A stretch of DNA of 64,000 bases from Wenyingzhuangia heitensis (GTDB lineage: Bacteria > Bacteroidota > Bacteroidia > Flavobacteriales > Flavobacteriaceae). Below are positions 34,604-43,730 of this stretch, piece after piece. A program made the position numbers and the translations under genes. The first letter of the stretch is position 1, and each line of letters begins with the position of its first letter. The stretch spans positions 1,364,001 to 1,428,000 of the forward strand of contig NZ_JAASQL010000001.1 of NCBI RefSeq assembly GCF_011762155.1. The letters are read 5' to 3'. The notes beneath the pieces are model-generated. The model was not told the DNA's origin and searched no databases. It saw only the letters and a program-made list of their open reading frames with translations.

Positions 34604-35590
34604 TTAATCATCTTCGTTTTCTATTTCTTCGGGTCTAAATTCCCAAACATCATCGTAGTAAAAATTACTACTTCTACCCATTAATACATATGTTTTTTCA
34701 TCAAAAACAAAAGCAGAAGCATCTTGTCTTGCAGAACCTTCAAAATTAGGCATGTCGTCCCAAGTATCTGTTTCTGGTGTATACACCCATGTTTTGGTGC
34801 TAATTGTATTGTCTATACCTGTACTAATATATCCTTTTCCGTTAAACGATATTGCAGCACTATTGCTAAATAATATTTGATGATCATTATCGTCATCATC
34901 AATATCTGTTAAACGTTTCCAGGTTGTTCCATCAAAAGAATAAAAATCTTCTTCATAGGCACCATTGTGAACTCCACCAACAATATACGCTACATTATTA
35001 ATTGTAAATACAGAAGCCTCTTGACGTTTTTGTCCTCCAAATCCTAAAGCTTGCTCCCATGTGTTTGTGGTAGGGTTGTATTTCCAAAAGTCTTTTTGTT
35101 CGCTACCATCGTATCCTGTTCCAATATATCCGTTTTCGCCAATAGAAAAACCAATAGCATTATATCTTGCCGTACCAGGAAAATCTGCTTTTTGTGTCCA
35201 AGAATCAGTTGTAGGGTCGTATTCCCAAAAATCATTTAGTTCATTATCTCCATCATATCCAGTACCAATGTATCCTTTTCCGTTAAGACTAAAACCTACG
35301 GCTCCACTTCTAGGTGTACCCGGAAAACTAGTTTTTTCTACCCAAAAATCACTGTCAGAATTGTATTCCCAGTTATCAGTTAAGTAATCATCTCCATCAT
35401 ATCCTGTAATTAAGTACCCTTTGGTACCAATTGTAAAACTTACAGCGCTAGACCTAGAGTCTCCATCAAAAGAAGAACTTTCTACCCAGTTACCCAATTC
35501 ATCATCATTGTCATCAGAACAACTAGATAAAAACAGTAAAATAAATACAGATAAAAAGGAAATAAGTCTTTTTTGTGTTAAATAGTTCAT
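34604..35590 (-). CDS. Kelch-repeat lipoprotein
   Basis: 328 residues. A lipobox ends at Cys24 (LSSC), followed by an acidic stretch DDNDDE, which in Bacteroidota often marks surface export of lipoproteins. The body is a beta-propeller of about six kelch repeats, each with the pattern R..A..F.I...GYI.TGYDG followed by a DFW.Y.P.T..W segment; three repeats carry a nearly identical GTGYDG motif. Kelch propellers of this kind act as binding scaffolds; no enzyme site is seen. It is divergent from the DUF4270 gene and, in my recollection, this kelch/DUF4270/barrel neighbourhood recurs in the phylum. Confidence 0.87.
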   Translation of the reverse strand: MNYLTQKRLISFLSVFILLFLSSCSDDNDDELGNWVESSSFDGDSRSSAVSFTIGTKGYLITGYDGDDYLTDNWEYNSDSDFWVEKTSFPGTPRSGAVGFSLNGKGYIGTGYDGDNELNDFWEYDPTTDSWTQKADFPGTARYNAIGFSIGENGYIGTGYDGSEQKDFWKYNPTTNTWEQALGFGGQKRQEASVFTINNVAYIVGGVHNGAYEEDFYSFDGTTWKRLTDIDDDDNDHQILFSNSAAISFNGKGYISTGIDNTISTKTWVYTPETDTWDDMPNFEGSARQDASAFVFDEKTYVLMGRSSNFYYDDVWEFRPEEIENEDD

Positions 35591-35631
35591 TTAAATATTT
35601 TTTATGTTAGAGTATTTAATTTTATAAAAAT

Positions 35632-35639
35632 CAAAAGTA
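35632..35639 (-). promoter_or_regulatory. -7 promoter element for the kelch gene
   Basis: On minus, TACTTTTG matches TAnnTTTG, about 41 bases upstream of the start at 35590. Confidence 0.45.
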
Positions 35640-35810
35640 GGAGTTGTTTTTGTTAATAAAACACAAAATAGATTAACCCCTAAAAAGCATCTACATAATT
35701 GATTAAAAATACGATTAAATAGAATTTTAGTTTTTTAAGCCCTTTTTAGTGTTTGTCTATAAAATACAGGTGTTGGTATATTTTATGATTTTCAAATTTT
35801 AATCTTCTAA

Positions 35811-35818
35811 TACATTTG
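35811..35818 (+). promoter_or_regulatory. -7 promoter element for the DUF4270 gene
   Basis: TACATTTG matches TAnnTTTG and lies 14 bases before the ATG at 35833. Confidence 0.55.
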
Positions 35819-35832
35819 TATAAAAAGAAACA

Positions 35833-37137
35833 ATGAAGTTTTTAGTAATAGGTGTCTTAGGATTATTATCCTTAATTTCTTGTTCATCGGAAGAGTTAAG
35901 TAACTATACCGTTGGTAGTGATTTTGTTGAAACCGATATAAATATAATAGAAATAGATACTTTTAAAATTAATGCAGGAACTTATAAAATGGATTCTATT
36001 GGTACTTCTAGTACAGGTAGAATTTTAATAGGTAATGTAGATGATGAGTATTTAGGTACTATAACAGCACAAAGCTATTTTCAATTACAAAATGCAACAT
36101 TTACGTTAGATGATAAGGCTGTTTATGATTCTATAGGTTTTGTATTAAATTATGATCAATACTATTTTGCAGATACCACAAAAACACAAACCTATAAAAT
36201 ACACAGAGTATTAGAAACTGTAGAACCTATAGAAGACGATGTCTTTTTTAATACATCAAAACTTTCTTTTGATACGGAATCTATTGGAGAGTTAACGTTT
36301 GTACCTAAAATGAGAAAAGATACATTGTATATTCCAATGCAAACTTCTTTAGGAGAAGAACTTTTTAATAAAATAGACGAAGATGAGTTTAAAAACTTGG
36401 ATGATTTTCTTCAGTATTTTAAAGGATTAACCATTGCTCCAGATACTACTGTTAGTAGTAGTATATTAGGATTTAATTTTACTTCTAGTGGTAATACAGA
36501 AAACAATTCGTCTATGCGACTTTATTATTCGGTTCCTGATCCCGGAGGAAATGAAAGAGTAAGTCATTATTTAGAATTTTACATATCTAGTATAGAAAAA
36601 CAGTTTAACGCTATAACTACAGATTTTTCTACAGCCAAAATAAATGGATTTACCGACGTGGAAACTATTATTCCTACAACAGATTCAGATGGACTTTTTT
36701 ATAGCCAAGCAGGAACAGGAATTTCTGCAAGAATAGAAATCCCTCATTTAAGAAATTTAAATCAATTGGCAGAATCGGGTACGGTATTAGATGCTCAGCT
36801 AAAATTTTATCCCAAAAGAGGTAGTTATACCAAAGAAACACTACCACAATCTTTAGCTGTTTATGTAGTAGATCATAAGAACAGAATATTAAACACATTA
36901 ACAAATGAAGAAGGAGGTACTGCCTTAGCTATTCTTAATGCACAGAATGATGAATTTGAAAATAACACCTATTACTCGGTAGATTTAAAAGGATTTTTAG
37001 CTCAGGTATTAAATGCTAGTGAAGATTTTAAATATGCGTTAATGGTACAATTTTCTAACCTAACAAATAAGGTTGATAAAGTTGTAATAGAAGATAAAGA
37101 CAATGTAGAATTAAGTGTTAAATACTTAAATTATTAA
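35833..37137 (+). CDS. DUF4270 family lipoprotein
   Basis: 434 residues; lipobox at Cys17 (LISC). The early segment NYTVGSDFVETDINIIEIDTF and later YDSIGFVLNYDQYYFADT match the Bacteroidota-specific DUF4270 family, whose members are large beta-rich outer-membrane-associated lipoproteins of unknown function. There are many short amphipathic beta stretches and no catalytic motif. It precedes the barrel protein by only 4 bases, so the two are an operon and probably act together at the outer membrane. Confidence 0.85.
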   Translation: MKFLVIGVLGLLSLISCSSEELSNYTVGSDFVETDINIIEIDTFKINAGTYKMDSIGTSSTGRILIGNVDDEYLGTITAQSYFQLQNATFTLDDKAVYDSIGFVLNYDQYYFADTTKTQTYKIHRVLETVEPIEDDVFFNTSKLSFDTESIGELTFVPKMRKDTLYIPMQTSLGEELFNKIDEDEFKNLDDFLQYFKGLTIAPDTTVSSSILGFNFTSSGNTENNSSMRLYYSVPDPGGNERVSHYLEFYISSIEKQFNAITTDFSTAKINGFTDVETIIPTTDSDGLFYSQAGTGISARIEIPHLRNLNQLAESGTVLDAQLKFYPKRGSYTKETLPQSLAVYVVDHKNRILNTLTNEEGGTALAILNAQNDEFENNTYYSVDLKGFLAQVLNASEDFKYALMVQFSNLTNKVDKVVIEDKDNVELSVKYLNY

Positions 37138-37141
37138 AAAC

Positions 37142-38368
37142 ATGTTTAGATTAATTATAGTATTGTATTTGTTTGGTACCACCTTTGTTTTACAGGCTCA
37201 AAACATAAACTCTCCTTATTCTTTATTTGGATTAGGATCCGAAAATAGCATAGCTTCTGGAGGGTTGACAGGTATGGGAAATACAGGAATTGCAGAAAGT
37301 GTTTTTAATGAAATAAATCTTTTTAACCCAGCTAGTTTAGGAGCTATGGTTCCCGAAACATTTTTACAAGAATTAGGTGTTAGTGGTTTGTATAGTACAC
37401 TAAAAAACAATACGATTTCAGAAAGTGCTACCAAAGGAAATGTTTCTCACATTGCTTTTGCTTTTCCTATTAAAAAAGGATGGGGCTTAAGTTTAGGATT
37501 ATTGCCTTACACCTCTACAGGATATAAAATAGATTTAGAAAATAATGTAATAGGTTCCACAGATACATATATTACTAGAATTACAGGTAGTGGAGGTCTA
37601 AACAAAGCTTATATTTCAACAGGATTTAGTATTGGTTCTAAACTACATTTAGGTGTAGATTTTTCGGCCTTGTTTGGTTCTATTAAAGAAGATAGTCAAG
37701 TGTCTGTAGGTTATCTTGTAAATGTAAATGACACTAAACGTTACAATGGTGTGGTTTTAAAAACAGGATTTCAATACACCATGTTTCAAAATGAAAATAA
37801 CAAAACGGTGTTAGGTGGGGTTGTGGAATTACCTACTACACTAAGCGGAACCCAAACTAGAAATTCATTTAGAACTTCATCCGCAGGGATTGTTACTGTA
37901 ATTGAAGAAGAAGAAGAAACTGATTCAGACAATGTGGAGCTTCCTTTGTCTATAGGTTTTGGTTTAAACTCTACCTTTAAGCAAATAAAGGCAAACCTAG
38001 ACTTTAAAAAAACTTTTTGGAATAATACTAGTCAAGATTTAAATGACGAACTTTATGTAAACCAAACCATATACGCATTGGGTATGGAGTTTCGTAGTGC
38101 TAAAGCATATAGCAGAATAAGGTACCGAGTAGGTGTAAATTACAACTCTGGTTTTTTACAAATATCTAACACACAAATAAATAGTTATTTTGGTTCTGTA
38201 GGTGTTGGTTTCCCTATTAATAAGCAAGGAGGAGATAGAGTTAATATTTCTTATTCTTACGGAAAAGAAGGGAGTATTAATGATGGGCTAATTCAAGAAA
38301 ACTTTCATAAATTAAGTTTAAACTTTAGTTTTAATGGCAGCTGGTTTAAGAAAACTAAAATTAATTAA
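37142..38368 (+). CDS. Outer-membrane beta-barrel protein, FadL-like, partner of DUF4270
   Basis: 408 residues; signal peptide ends near LQAQ (residue 20). The mature N-terminus INSPYSLFGLGSENSIASGGLTGMGNTGIAE and the FNPASLGAM segment are typical of FadL-like outer-membrane transport proteins of Bacteroidota. The rest is barrel-like and ends with the FNGSWFKK pattern. It resembles the coaX-linked barrel protein at 22774-24042 in layout. Ligand unknown. Co-expressed with the DUF4270 lipoprotein by spacing. Confidence 0.8.
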   Translation: MFRLIIVLYLFGTTFVLQAQNINSPYSLFGLGSENSIASGGLTGMGNTGIAESVFNEINLFNPASLGAMVPETFLQELGVSGLYSTLKNNTISESATKGNVSHIAFAFPIKKGWGLSLGLLPYTSTGYKIDLENNVIGSTDTYITRITGSGGLNKAYISTGFSIGSKLHLGVDFSALFGSIKEDSQVSVGYLVNVNDTKRYNGVVLKTGFQYTMFQNENNKTVLGGVVELPTTLSGTQTRNSFRTSSAGIVTVIEEEEETDSDNVELPLSIGFGLNSTFKQIKANLDFKKTFWNNTSQDLNDELYVNQTIYALGMEFRSAKAYSRIRYRVGVNYNSGFLQISNTQINSYFGSVGVGFPINKQGGDRVNISYSYGKEGSINDGLIQENFHKLSLNFSFNGSWFKKTKIN

Positions 38369-38377
38369 ACTTCAAAT

Positions 38378-38405
38378 AAAAAAGCCTCACAAATTGTGAG
38401 GCTTT
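38378..38405. terminator. Terminator between the barrel protein and rlmD genes
   Basis: An AAAGCCTCACAA/TTGTGAGGCTTT stem with a tiny centre. The T-run is on the minus side (AAAAAA at 38378-38383), so it mainly terminates rlmD; on plus it is followed by CCGAA and would be weaker. Confidence 0.7.
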
Positions 38406-38430
38406 CCGAACTGGGAGGTTCTTTGTACTT

Positions 38431-39882
38431 TTATTTTTCAAAAAGTACAATGCTTTCTATATGAGCGGTGTGTGGAAACTGATCTACCAAACTCATTTTA
38501 CTTATTTTATATCCTGCTTGTCTTAAAATTTCTGTATCTCTAGCTTGTGTTGCTGGGTTACAAGATACATAAACCATTCTACTAGCACCAATTTTAATTA
38601 CTTTGTCTAAGGTTTTAGGAGCAATACCGGCACGTGGTGGATCTAAAACAATAGTTTCTATTTTTCCTTTGTATTGTGGATATTCTACTAAAAACTTACC
38701 TACATCGGCAGCATAAAAATCTACACCTTCTATTCCGTTACGTTTGGCATTTTGTTTAGCATCTTTAATTGCATCTGCAACAATATCAACCCCAATAATT
38801 TTTGTTCCTGTGGTTTTAGAGGCTAGTATTTGACCAATAGTCCCGGTTCCACAGAACAAATCCATTACAATTTTTCCGTTTACTGTTTCTGCTTTTTCCA
38901 AAGCGTAATCTATCACTTTGCTGTATAGTTTTTCTGCAGATTTTGGATTGGTTTGAAAGAAACTTTTCATCGATATTTCAAAATTTAATCCCAACAAGTT
39001 TTCTACAATTCTATCTTCTCCAAACACCAAACGTTCGTTACCTGTAACGGCCAAAGTTCGGTCTCCAATTTCATCGTTGGTTGTGTGAATCAATCCTGCA
39101 ATTCTATCACTAAATAATTCTTTTAACAAGGTTACAAATCCATCCATGTCAAAATGTGATAATTGTGGAGATGTAGTTACCAAATTACATAAAATCTGAT
39201 TTGTTTTATAGGTCTTACGAATGACAAAATAACGAAAAAATCCTTTTTTTTGTGGAGCGTGCCAAGGTTCTAAACCAGAGTCTATACAAAATTGACGGAT
39301 CTCTTTTAGTTTGTTTTCTACTTCTGCATCAAACAAACCAGAATCTTTGTCTAGATTTTCTGCACACCACCAAGTTCCACGTTTTTTAAATCCTAGAGCA
39401 AACTCGTCAACGTCTGTTTTTTGTTCAAAATCATAACGAATGGCAGAAAAACCATATTCCATTTTGTTTCTGTAATGAAATACTTCTGGTGATGCAATAA
39501 ATTCATCAAACAAGTCTTCTATATTTTCTACCTTACCAATACGCTTAAACAATTCTAGTGTGCTTTGTTTTTTGTATTGATGTTGTATGTCTATAGGTAA
39601 CTTAATATAAGGAGCTCCCGGAATTGCTTGAAAAGGTACTTCTACCTCTTGATCTGATGGTTTTAAAACTTCAAACAACTTAGCTTCTGCATATTGTTTG
39701 CTTGTCTTTTTTATCTGACATTTTACCGTTTGACCGGGTAAAGTGTTGGGAACAAAAACTACAAATTGTCCGTTTTCGTTTCTTATTCTTCCTATTCCTT
39801 TTCCTCCAAAGGCATAGTCTTCTATAGTAATAGAGATAATTTCACCTCTTTTTACAAACTTGTTTCGTTCTCTTCTTGGCAT
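38431..39882 (-). CDS. RlmD/RumA-type rRNA (uracil-C5)-methyltransferase without Fe-S cysteines
   Basis: 483 residues. An N-terminal TRAM RNA-binding domain (about 10-70, GEIISITIEDYAFGGKGIGRI) is followed by an insertion domain and a SAM-dependent methylase core with DLFCGTGTIGQ. The catalytic cysteine is C441 in YVSCNPATQARD, and the acid/base motif is DPPRAG. E. coli RlmD binds a 4Fe-4S cluster through a C-x5-GGC-type motif after the TRAM domain; the matching stretch here (about 78-105, FQAIPGAPYIKLPIDI) has no cysteine. It therefore belongs to a cluster-free subgroup, and the target uridine (1939 or 747) cannot be assumed. It is the only gene of its unit. Confidence 0.88.
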   Translation of the reverse strand: MPRRERNKFVKRGEIISITIEDYAFGGKGIGRIRNENGQFVVFVPNTLPGQTVKCQIKKTSKQYAEAKLFEVLKPSDQEVEVPFQAIPGAPYIKLPIDIQHQYKKQSTLELFKRIGKVENIEDLFDEFIASPEVFHYRNKMEYGFSAIRYDFEQKTDVDEFALGFKKRGTWWCAENLDKDSGLFDAEVENKLKEIRQFCIDSGLEPWHAPQKKGFFRYFVIRKTYKTNQILCNLVTTSPQLSHFDMDGFVTLLKELFSDRIAGLIHTTNDEIGDRTLAVTGNERLVFGEDRIVENLLGLNFEISMKSFFQTNPKSAEKLYSKVIDYALEKAETVNGKIVMDLFCGTGTIGQILASKTTGTKIIGVDIVADAIKDAKQNAKRNGIEGVDFYAADVGKFLVEYPQYKGKIETIVLDPPRAGIAPKTLDKVIKIGASRMVYVSCNPATQARDTEILRQAGYKISKMSLVDQFPHTAHIESIVLFEK

Positions 39883-39934
39883 TTGGCAAATTTAGCTTTT
39901 TATTGGCATTTTAAAACTAGAGAATCCTAAAAAT

Positions 39935-40393
39935 TTAATTCATAAAAACAATGTAAGCATTTAAAGAGGTTGCTATCAACAGCCAAATAAAATAGGGAGC
40001 TATAAACAGGGAACTGTATTGCAAACGCTTTAAATTGTTAAAAAGAAAATAAGTAACTACAATAGTAAGTGCAGTTATGGTTATTAAGCCTGCTATAGTT
40101 TGATGTAAATAGAAAAAAATAGGATTCCAGCTAGCGTTTAAAATCCATTGAAAAATAAACAAAGTAACTATTGCTTTCTTGTTATTGTATTTAGGGCAAA
40201 GTTTAGCCATGTAAATTGCAAAACAAATCATAATTGTAGACCACGCAATGCCAAATAAATAACCGGGAGGAGTCCAAGGGGCTTTATTTAGGTTGGCATA
40301 CCAATCTGAATTGACTCCTGTTTTTGTAAACAATCCTCCAATAGCTAAAGCGGTAAAATTGATAATTAAAAATAATAGGATTCTTTTAAGCAT
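39935..40393 (-). CDS. TspO/MBR family membrane protein
   Basis: 152 residues with five transmembrane helices and the family signature KAPWTPPGYLFGIAWS after helix 1, plus tryptophan-rich later helices. TspO proteins bind porphyrins and affect tetrapyrrole and light or oxidative-stress responses in other bacteria. It is the last gene of the minus-strand series that begins with the ABC-type protein, 7 bases after the YdeI-like gene. Confidence 0.92.
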   Translation of the reverse strand: MLKRILLFLIINFTALAIGGLFTKTGVNSDWYANLNKAPWTPPGYLFGIAWSTIMICFAIYMAKLCPKYNNKKAIVTLFIFQWILNASWNPIFFYLHQTIAGLITITALTIVVTYFLFNNLKRLQYSSLFIAPYFIWLLIATSLNAYIVFMN

Positions 40394-40400
40394 AGCGTTG

Positions 40401-40961
40401 TTACTTTTTTATTATTTCAAGTACAATTTCATCAATACGTTTCTGTCTAGTTTCTGGTTTTTTTGCAGACATAATTTTATACAGCATAAGTTTACGAACA
40501 GATTTGCTAAGGCTTAAAAAAATCTCTTTTGCATTAGGGTATGTACCAAGAGCTATTTCTAAATCTGATGGAATAATTAAAGCTTCTACAGCATCTAAAA
40601 TAGTCCAAGAACCGTTTTGTTTGGCAACACTTATACTGTCTAACCCAGCTTGAACCATCAAGCCTTTTTTAGACAATACTTCTATTTTAGTTTTATTTAC
40701 TTTGGACCAGTTGCTTTTGGGTTTTCTTTTGCCAAAATACTGTTTGTATTTTTGTGAATCTATTGTTTTTTTAACACTGTCAATCCATCCAAAACAAAGA
40801 GCTTGGTCTACAGCTTCACTCCAAGTAAGATTAGGGGTTTTAGAACCTTTTTTATAAATAATTAACCAAACTGAATCTTTTTCTAAATGATTTTCTACAA
40901 GCCACTGTCTCCATTCTTGTTGGTTTGCAGGACAAAATTCAGCTTGCGTTAAATTAGTCAT
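40401..40961 (-). CDS. YdeI/OmpD-associated family protein
   Basis: 186 residues. The opening QEWRQWLVENHLEKDSVWLIIYKKGSK and the TWSEAVDQALCFGWIDS segment are characteristic of the YdeI/OmpD-associated family; the tail is the lysine-rich conserved helix KPETRQKRIDEIVLEI. Members have been linked to protection from bacteriocins or cationic peptides, but the biochemistry is unknown. It overlaps the TolC gene by 8 bases, which ties it to the exporter operon. Confidence 0.87.
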   Translation of the reverse strand: MTNLTQAEFCPANQQEWRQWLVENHLEKDSVWLIIYKKGSKTPNLTWSEAVDQALCFGWIDSVKKTIDSQKYKQYFGKRKPKSNWSKVNKTKIEVLSKKGLMVQAGLDSISVAKQNGSWTILDAVEALIIPSDLEIALGTYPNAKEIFLSLSKSVRKLMLYKIMSAKKPETRQKRIDEIVLEIIKK

Positions 40962-42339
40962 TAGGAATAATGTTGTTGGTTTGTAATAGGTAGTCTAAGT
41001 AGTTTGTAATCAGTTTGTTTTGACTGCTTAGTAATTTTAATTCGGATTCTATTAGTTTTTCCTGTCTTTTGTTAATTAAAAACATAGAACTTTCTCCATA
41101 ATTAAACTTAGTACTTTCTGCATCTAATAATCTTTTGTAACCTTTTATATTTTGCTCTAACAAATTAATTTGACGAGATAAAGCAATTTGATTTTGTTGA
41201 TTGGCAACAATTTTATTCTGAACTTCTGTTCTTTTGTAAGCAATTTCGTAATTAATTTCTTCTATTTTGTATTTACTTTCTCTATATTTTCCTCTTTCAG
41301 ATCTAAATAATAAAGGAACGGTTAAACTAGCTGCCCATTTGTAATTGTCTACGTCAAAATTGGGGTTAAGGTTGCTGTTTGTAGTACTAAGTAGTTGATT
41401 GTATTTTAATTTTAACTTAGGTTTTAACTTTTCTCTATTTAGTTTTTGTTTTAACAGTAAGACTTCTTTTTTTCCTACTTTTTCTGCAATTAAAGGAATG
41501 CTGTCTAAATTGTTTGTTAATTTAATTTGATTGTTCTCCGTAGCAATGGTTTGTAACTCGGGTTCTATATTGTTTTTTAAACCAATAGGTCTATTGTCTA
41601 ACCACAGATTATTTTCAACTTTCAACTTTTTTTCGGTTAATAATTGTTGATATTTAATTAAATCTATTTTGCTGTTTTGCAAATAAACATTGGCTTCTAA
41701 AGTATCTATTGTTGTTTTTTCGCCATTTTGTAAAGCTGTTTTTGTATTGTTTAAGTATCGCTGACTTAGTTGTAAATTTTGCTCCATTATTTTATAAATA
41801 GATGCATATTGTTGCCATTCTGCATAGGCAATAGAGGCAGTAAAAATAAGTTCGTTTAACAATTGTTGCTGTTGGTTTTTAGCAATTTGTTGATATACTT
41901 TGGCTTGTTTTAAAGCGGTTCTACGTGTGTTGGTTAACAAACCTTGCAATACATCTACTTCTAATCCAGCACTCCACAAGCCACTACCTGTCGTTTTATT
42001 TTCAGGATTTAAATAATATCCAGAATTGTTGTCAAAACCACCTGTAATATTTACACCTATGGGAGTAGGAATTGTAATTTTATTTTTAAAAATAGTATAA
42101 TACTCTTTGTCTTTAAATTGCTTTTGATCTATGCTAGAAATCAAACTAGGGTCAAAACCTCCTTTGGCAGTTAACAATTTAGCTTTGGCAATTTTTTCTT
42201 TTAACAGGGCACTTTTAGCAATAGGATGCTCGTTAATAATATTAAAAATATATTCTTTGTAGCTTAATAAAGGTTCAGTAGTTTGTGAAAAACCACTTAT
42301 TGACAACAATAAAATAAGTAAAGAAATTAATTTGCTCAT
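40954..42339 (-). CDS. TolC-family outer-membrane efflux protein
   Basis: 461 residues. Signal peptide ends near SGFSQ (residue 19). Two repeated outer-membrane efflux segments with long coiled-coil helices (for example LQLSQRYLNNTKTALQNGEKTTIDTLEANVYLQ and KIVANQQNQIALSRQINLLEQNIKGYKRLLDAE) fit a trimeric exit duct. It overlaps the HlyD gene by one base and completes the tripartite system ABC-HlyD-TolC. Confidence 0.9.
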   Translation of the reverse strand: MSKLISLLILLLSISGFSQTTEPLLSYKEYIFNIINEHPIAKSALLKEKIAKAKLLTAKGGFDPSLISSIDQKQFKDKEYYTIFKNKITIPTPIGVNITGGFDNNSGYYLNPENKTTGSGLWSAGLEVDVLQGLLTNTRRTALKQAKVYQQIAKNQQQQLLNELIFTASIAYAEWQQYASIYKIMEQNLQLSQRYLNNTKTALQNGEKTTIDTLEANVYLQNSKIDLIKYQQLLTEKKLKVENNLWLDNRPIGLKNNIEPELQTIATENNQIKLTNNLDSIPLIAEKVGKKEVLLLKQKLNREKLKPKLKLKYNQLLSTTNSNLNPNFDVDNYKWAASLTVPLLFRSERGKYRESKYKIEEINYEIAYKRTEVQNKIVANQQNQIALSRQINLLEQNIKGYKRLLDAESTKFNYGESSMFLINKRQEKLIESELKLLSSQNKLITNYLDYLLQTNNIIPND

Positions 42340-43727
42340 TATTTTACTGATTTAATTGGTGCCTTCTTTTTAACTTCTTCAGACTCTCCACTTTGTTTTT
42401 CTTCTCCAGATCTATAAAAATCAGGAGGAAATCCATTTAAGTTTCTCCATAACTCATACCAAATAGGTACATCGTTTAACAAAATAAATGTATAAGTACC
42501 TGTTCCTACTCTTAAATTGTCTGGCCATTCTTTTGTAGTTTCATCAGGAGCAATTAGGATTCTGTATTTTCCGTTGTCGCTAATATGTTGATCGATTGCA
42601 AAAATTTTACCAGAGAATATTCCTGTAGATTTTTCTGGCCATCCGCTAATCACCAAAGCAGGCCACCCGTCAAAACGCAATCTAGAATGATCGCCAATTT
42701 TTAACAAAGGTAGGTCTTGTGGCTTTACATAAACTTCTACAGCCAAATCATAAGCAGCAGGCATAATGGTTAAAATATCGGTTCCTTCTTTTATCAACTG
42801 ACCAGTTCCTTTTTTTATAGTTTTGGTGATGTAACCGTTGGTAGGAGAGGTAATGTAATACAAATTTTGTCTTTGCTGATAATTACTTAGTTGATTTTTA
42901 AGTTTAGACGTATTAGAGGTTGCTTCTAATTTAGCAGACAAAGCACTTTGAATATCTGAATTGGCCTTAGATATTTTTTGACTGTAATCTTGTTCCGTAG
43001 AAGACAACTCTAATTTATAATTAAGGAACATGTTTTTCTGATTCTCTAACTTGTTTTGTTGAGAAAGATAGTTTGCATATGCTTCTTGTTGTTTTAGTTC
43101 TTTTTCTTGCAAATCAGACAAAGACTTTAAACCTTGCGTGTGTAATTCTTTTGTTCTGTTGTATTGATTGCTAGCAATATCATTTTTAATTTTATATGCG
43201 TTTAAATCAATACTATCAATATTAATTTTGTTTTTGGTTTGTATTATTTTGTTTTTAACCTGTTCTAATTTCAGCAATTTACTTTCTTTAATAGAGGCTA
43301 GTTGAGATTTTAAAGCAATTACTTTATCATCATAAGAAGTAATACTTTCTGATTTTGCATTTACTTGTTCTTGCGTTCTAGAAATTAAATTAGGGTCAAA
43401 ATAATCATTTTTTACTTCTGTAATATAAATTAAGGTGTCTCCTTTTTTTACAAAATTCCCTTCTCTTACATACCATTTTTCTAATCTACCAGATATAATA
43501 GATTGTACAGGTTGTGGTCTTTGTTCTGGTAATAAAGTGGTAACATACCCTTTTCCTTTTATGTTTTGAGTCCACGGTACAAAAAGCACGATTATTAAAA
43601 TAATGATAAGACCCATACCGTAGTAAAACCTTTTTTGGGAATAATCTTTTTTATTTAAAAATTGGGAAGATTTATAACTATCAAGTCTTATAATATTCCT
43701 GATACTGTTTTCAGATATATTTAACAT
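42339..43727 (-). CDS. HlyD-family membrane fusion protein
   Basis: 462 residues. One N-terminal transmembrane segment (about 34-50, YGMGLIIILIIVLFVPW), then a biotinyl-lipoyl-like strand pair (SIISGRLEKWYVREGNFVKKGDTLI), a long coiled coil (about 115-280) and the returning lipoyl half with TSPTNGYITKTIKKGTGQLI. A beta-barrel domain follows, and the C-terminus is a basic/acidic tail. It links the inner-membrane ABC protein to TolC. Start is 3 bases after the ABC gene stop. Confidence 0.9.
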   Translation of the reverse strand: MLNISENSIRNIIRLDSYKSSQFLNKKDYSQKRFYYGMGLIIILIIVLFVPWTQNIKGKGYVTTLLPEQRPQPVQSIISGRLEKWYVREGNFVKKGDTLIYITEVKNDYFDPNLISRTQEQVNAKSESITSYDDKVIALKSQLASIKESKLLKLEQVKNKIIQTKNKINIDSIDLNAYKIKNDIASNQYNRTKELHTQGLKSLSDLQEKELKQQEAYANYLSQQNKLENQKNMFLNYKLELSSTEQDYSQKISKANSDIQSALSAKLEATSNTSKLKNQLSNYQQRQNLYYITSPTNGYITKTIKKGTGQLIKEGTDILTIMPAAYDLAVEVYVKPQDLPLLKIGDHSRLRFDGWPALVISGWPEKSTGIFSGKIFAIDQHISDNGKYRILIAPDETTKEWPDNLRVGTGTYTFILLNDVPIWYELWRNLNGFPPDFYRSGEEKQSGESEEVKKKAPIKSVK

Positions 43728-43730
43728 AGC

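Noticed and set aside
35051-35387. Plus-strand frames opposite the kelch repeats
   Set aside because: They are reverse shadows of the repeat units; their own repeats follow from kelch periodicity.
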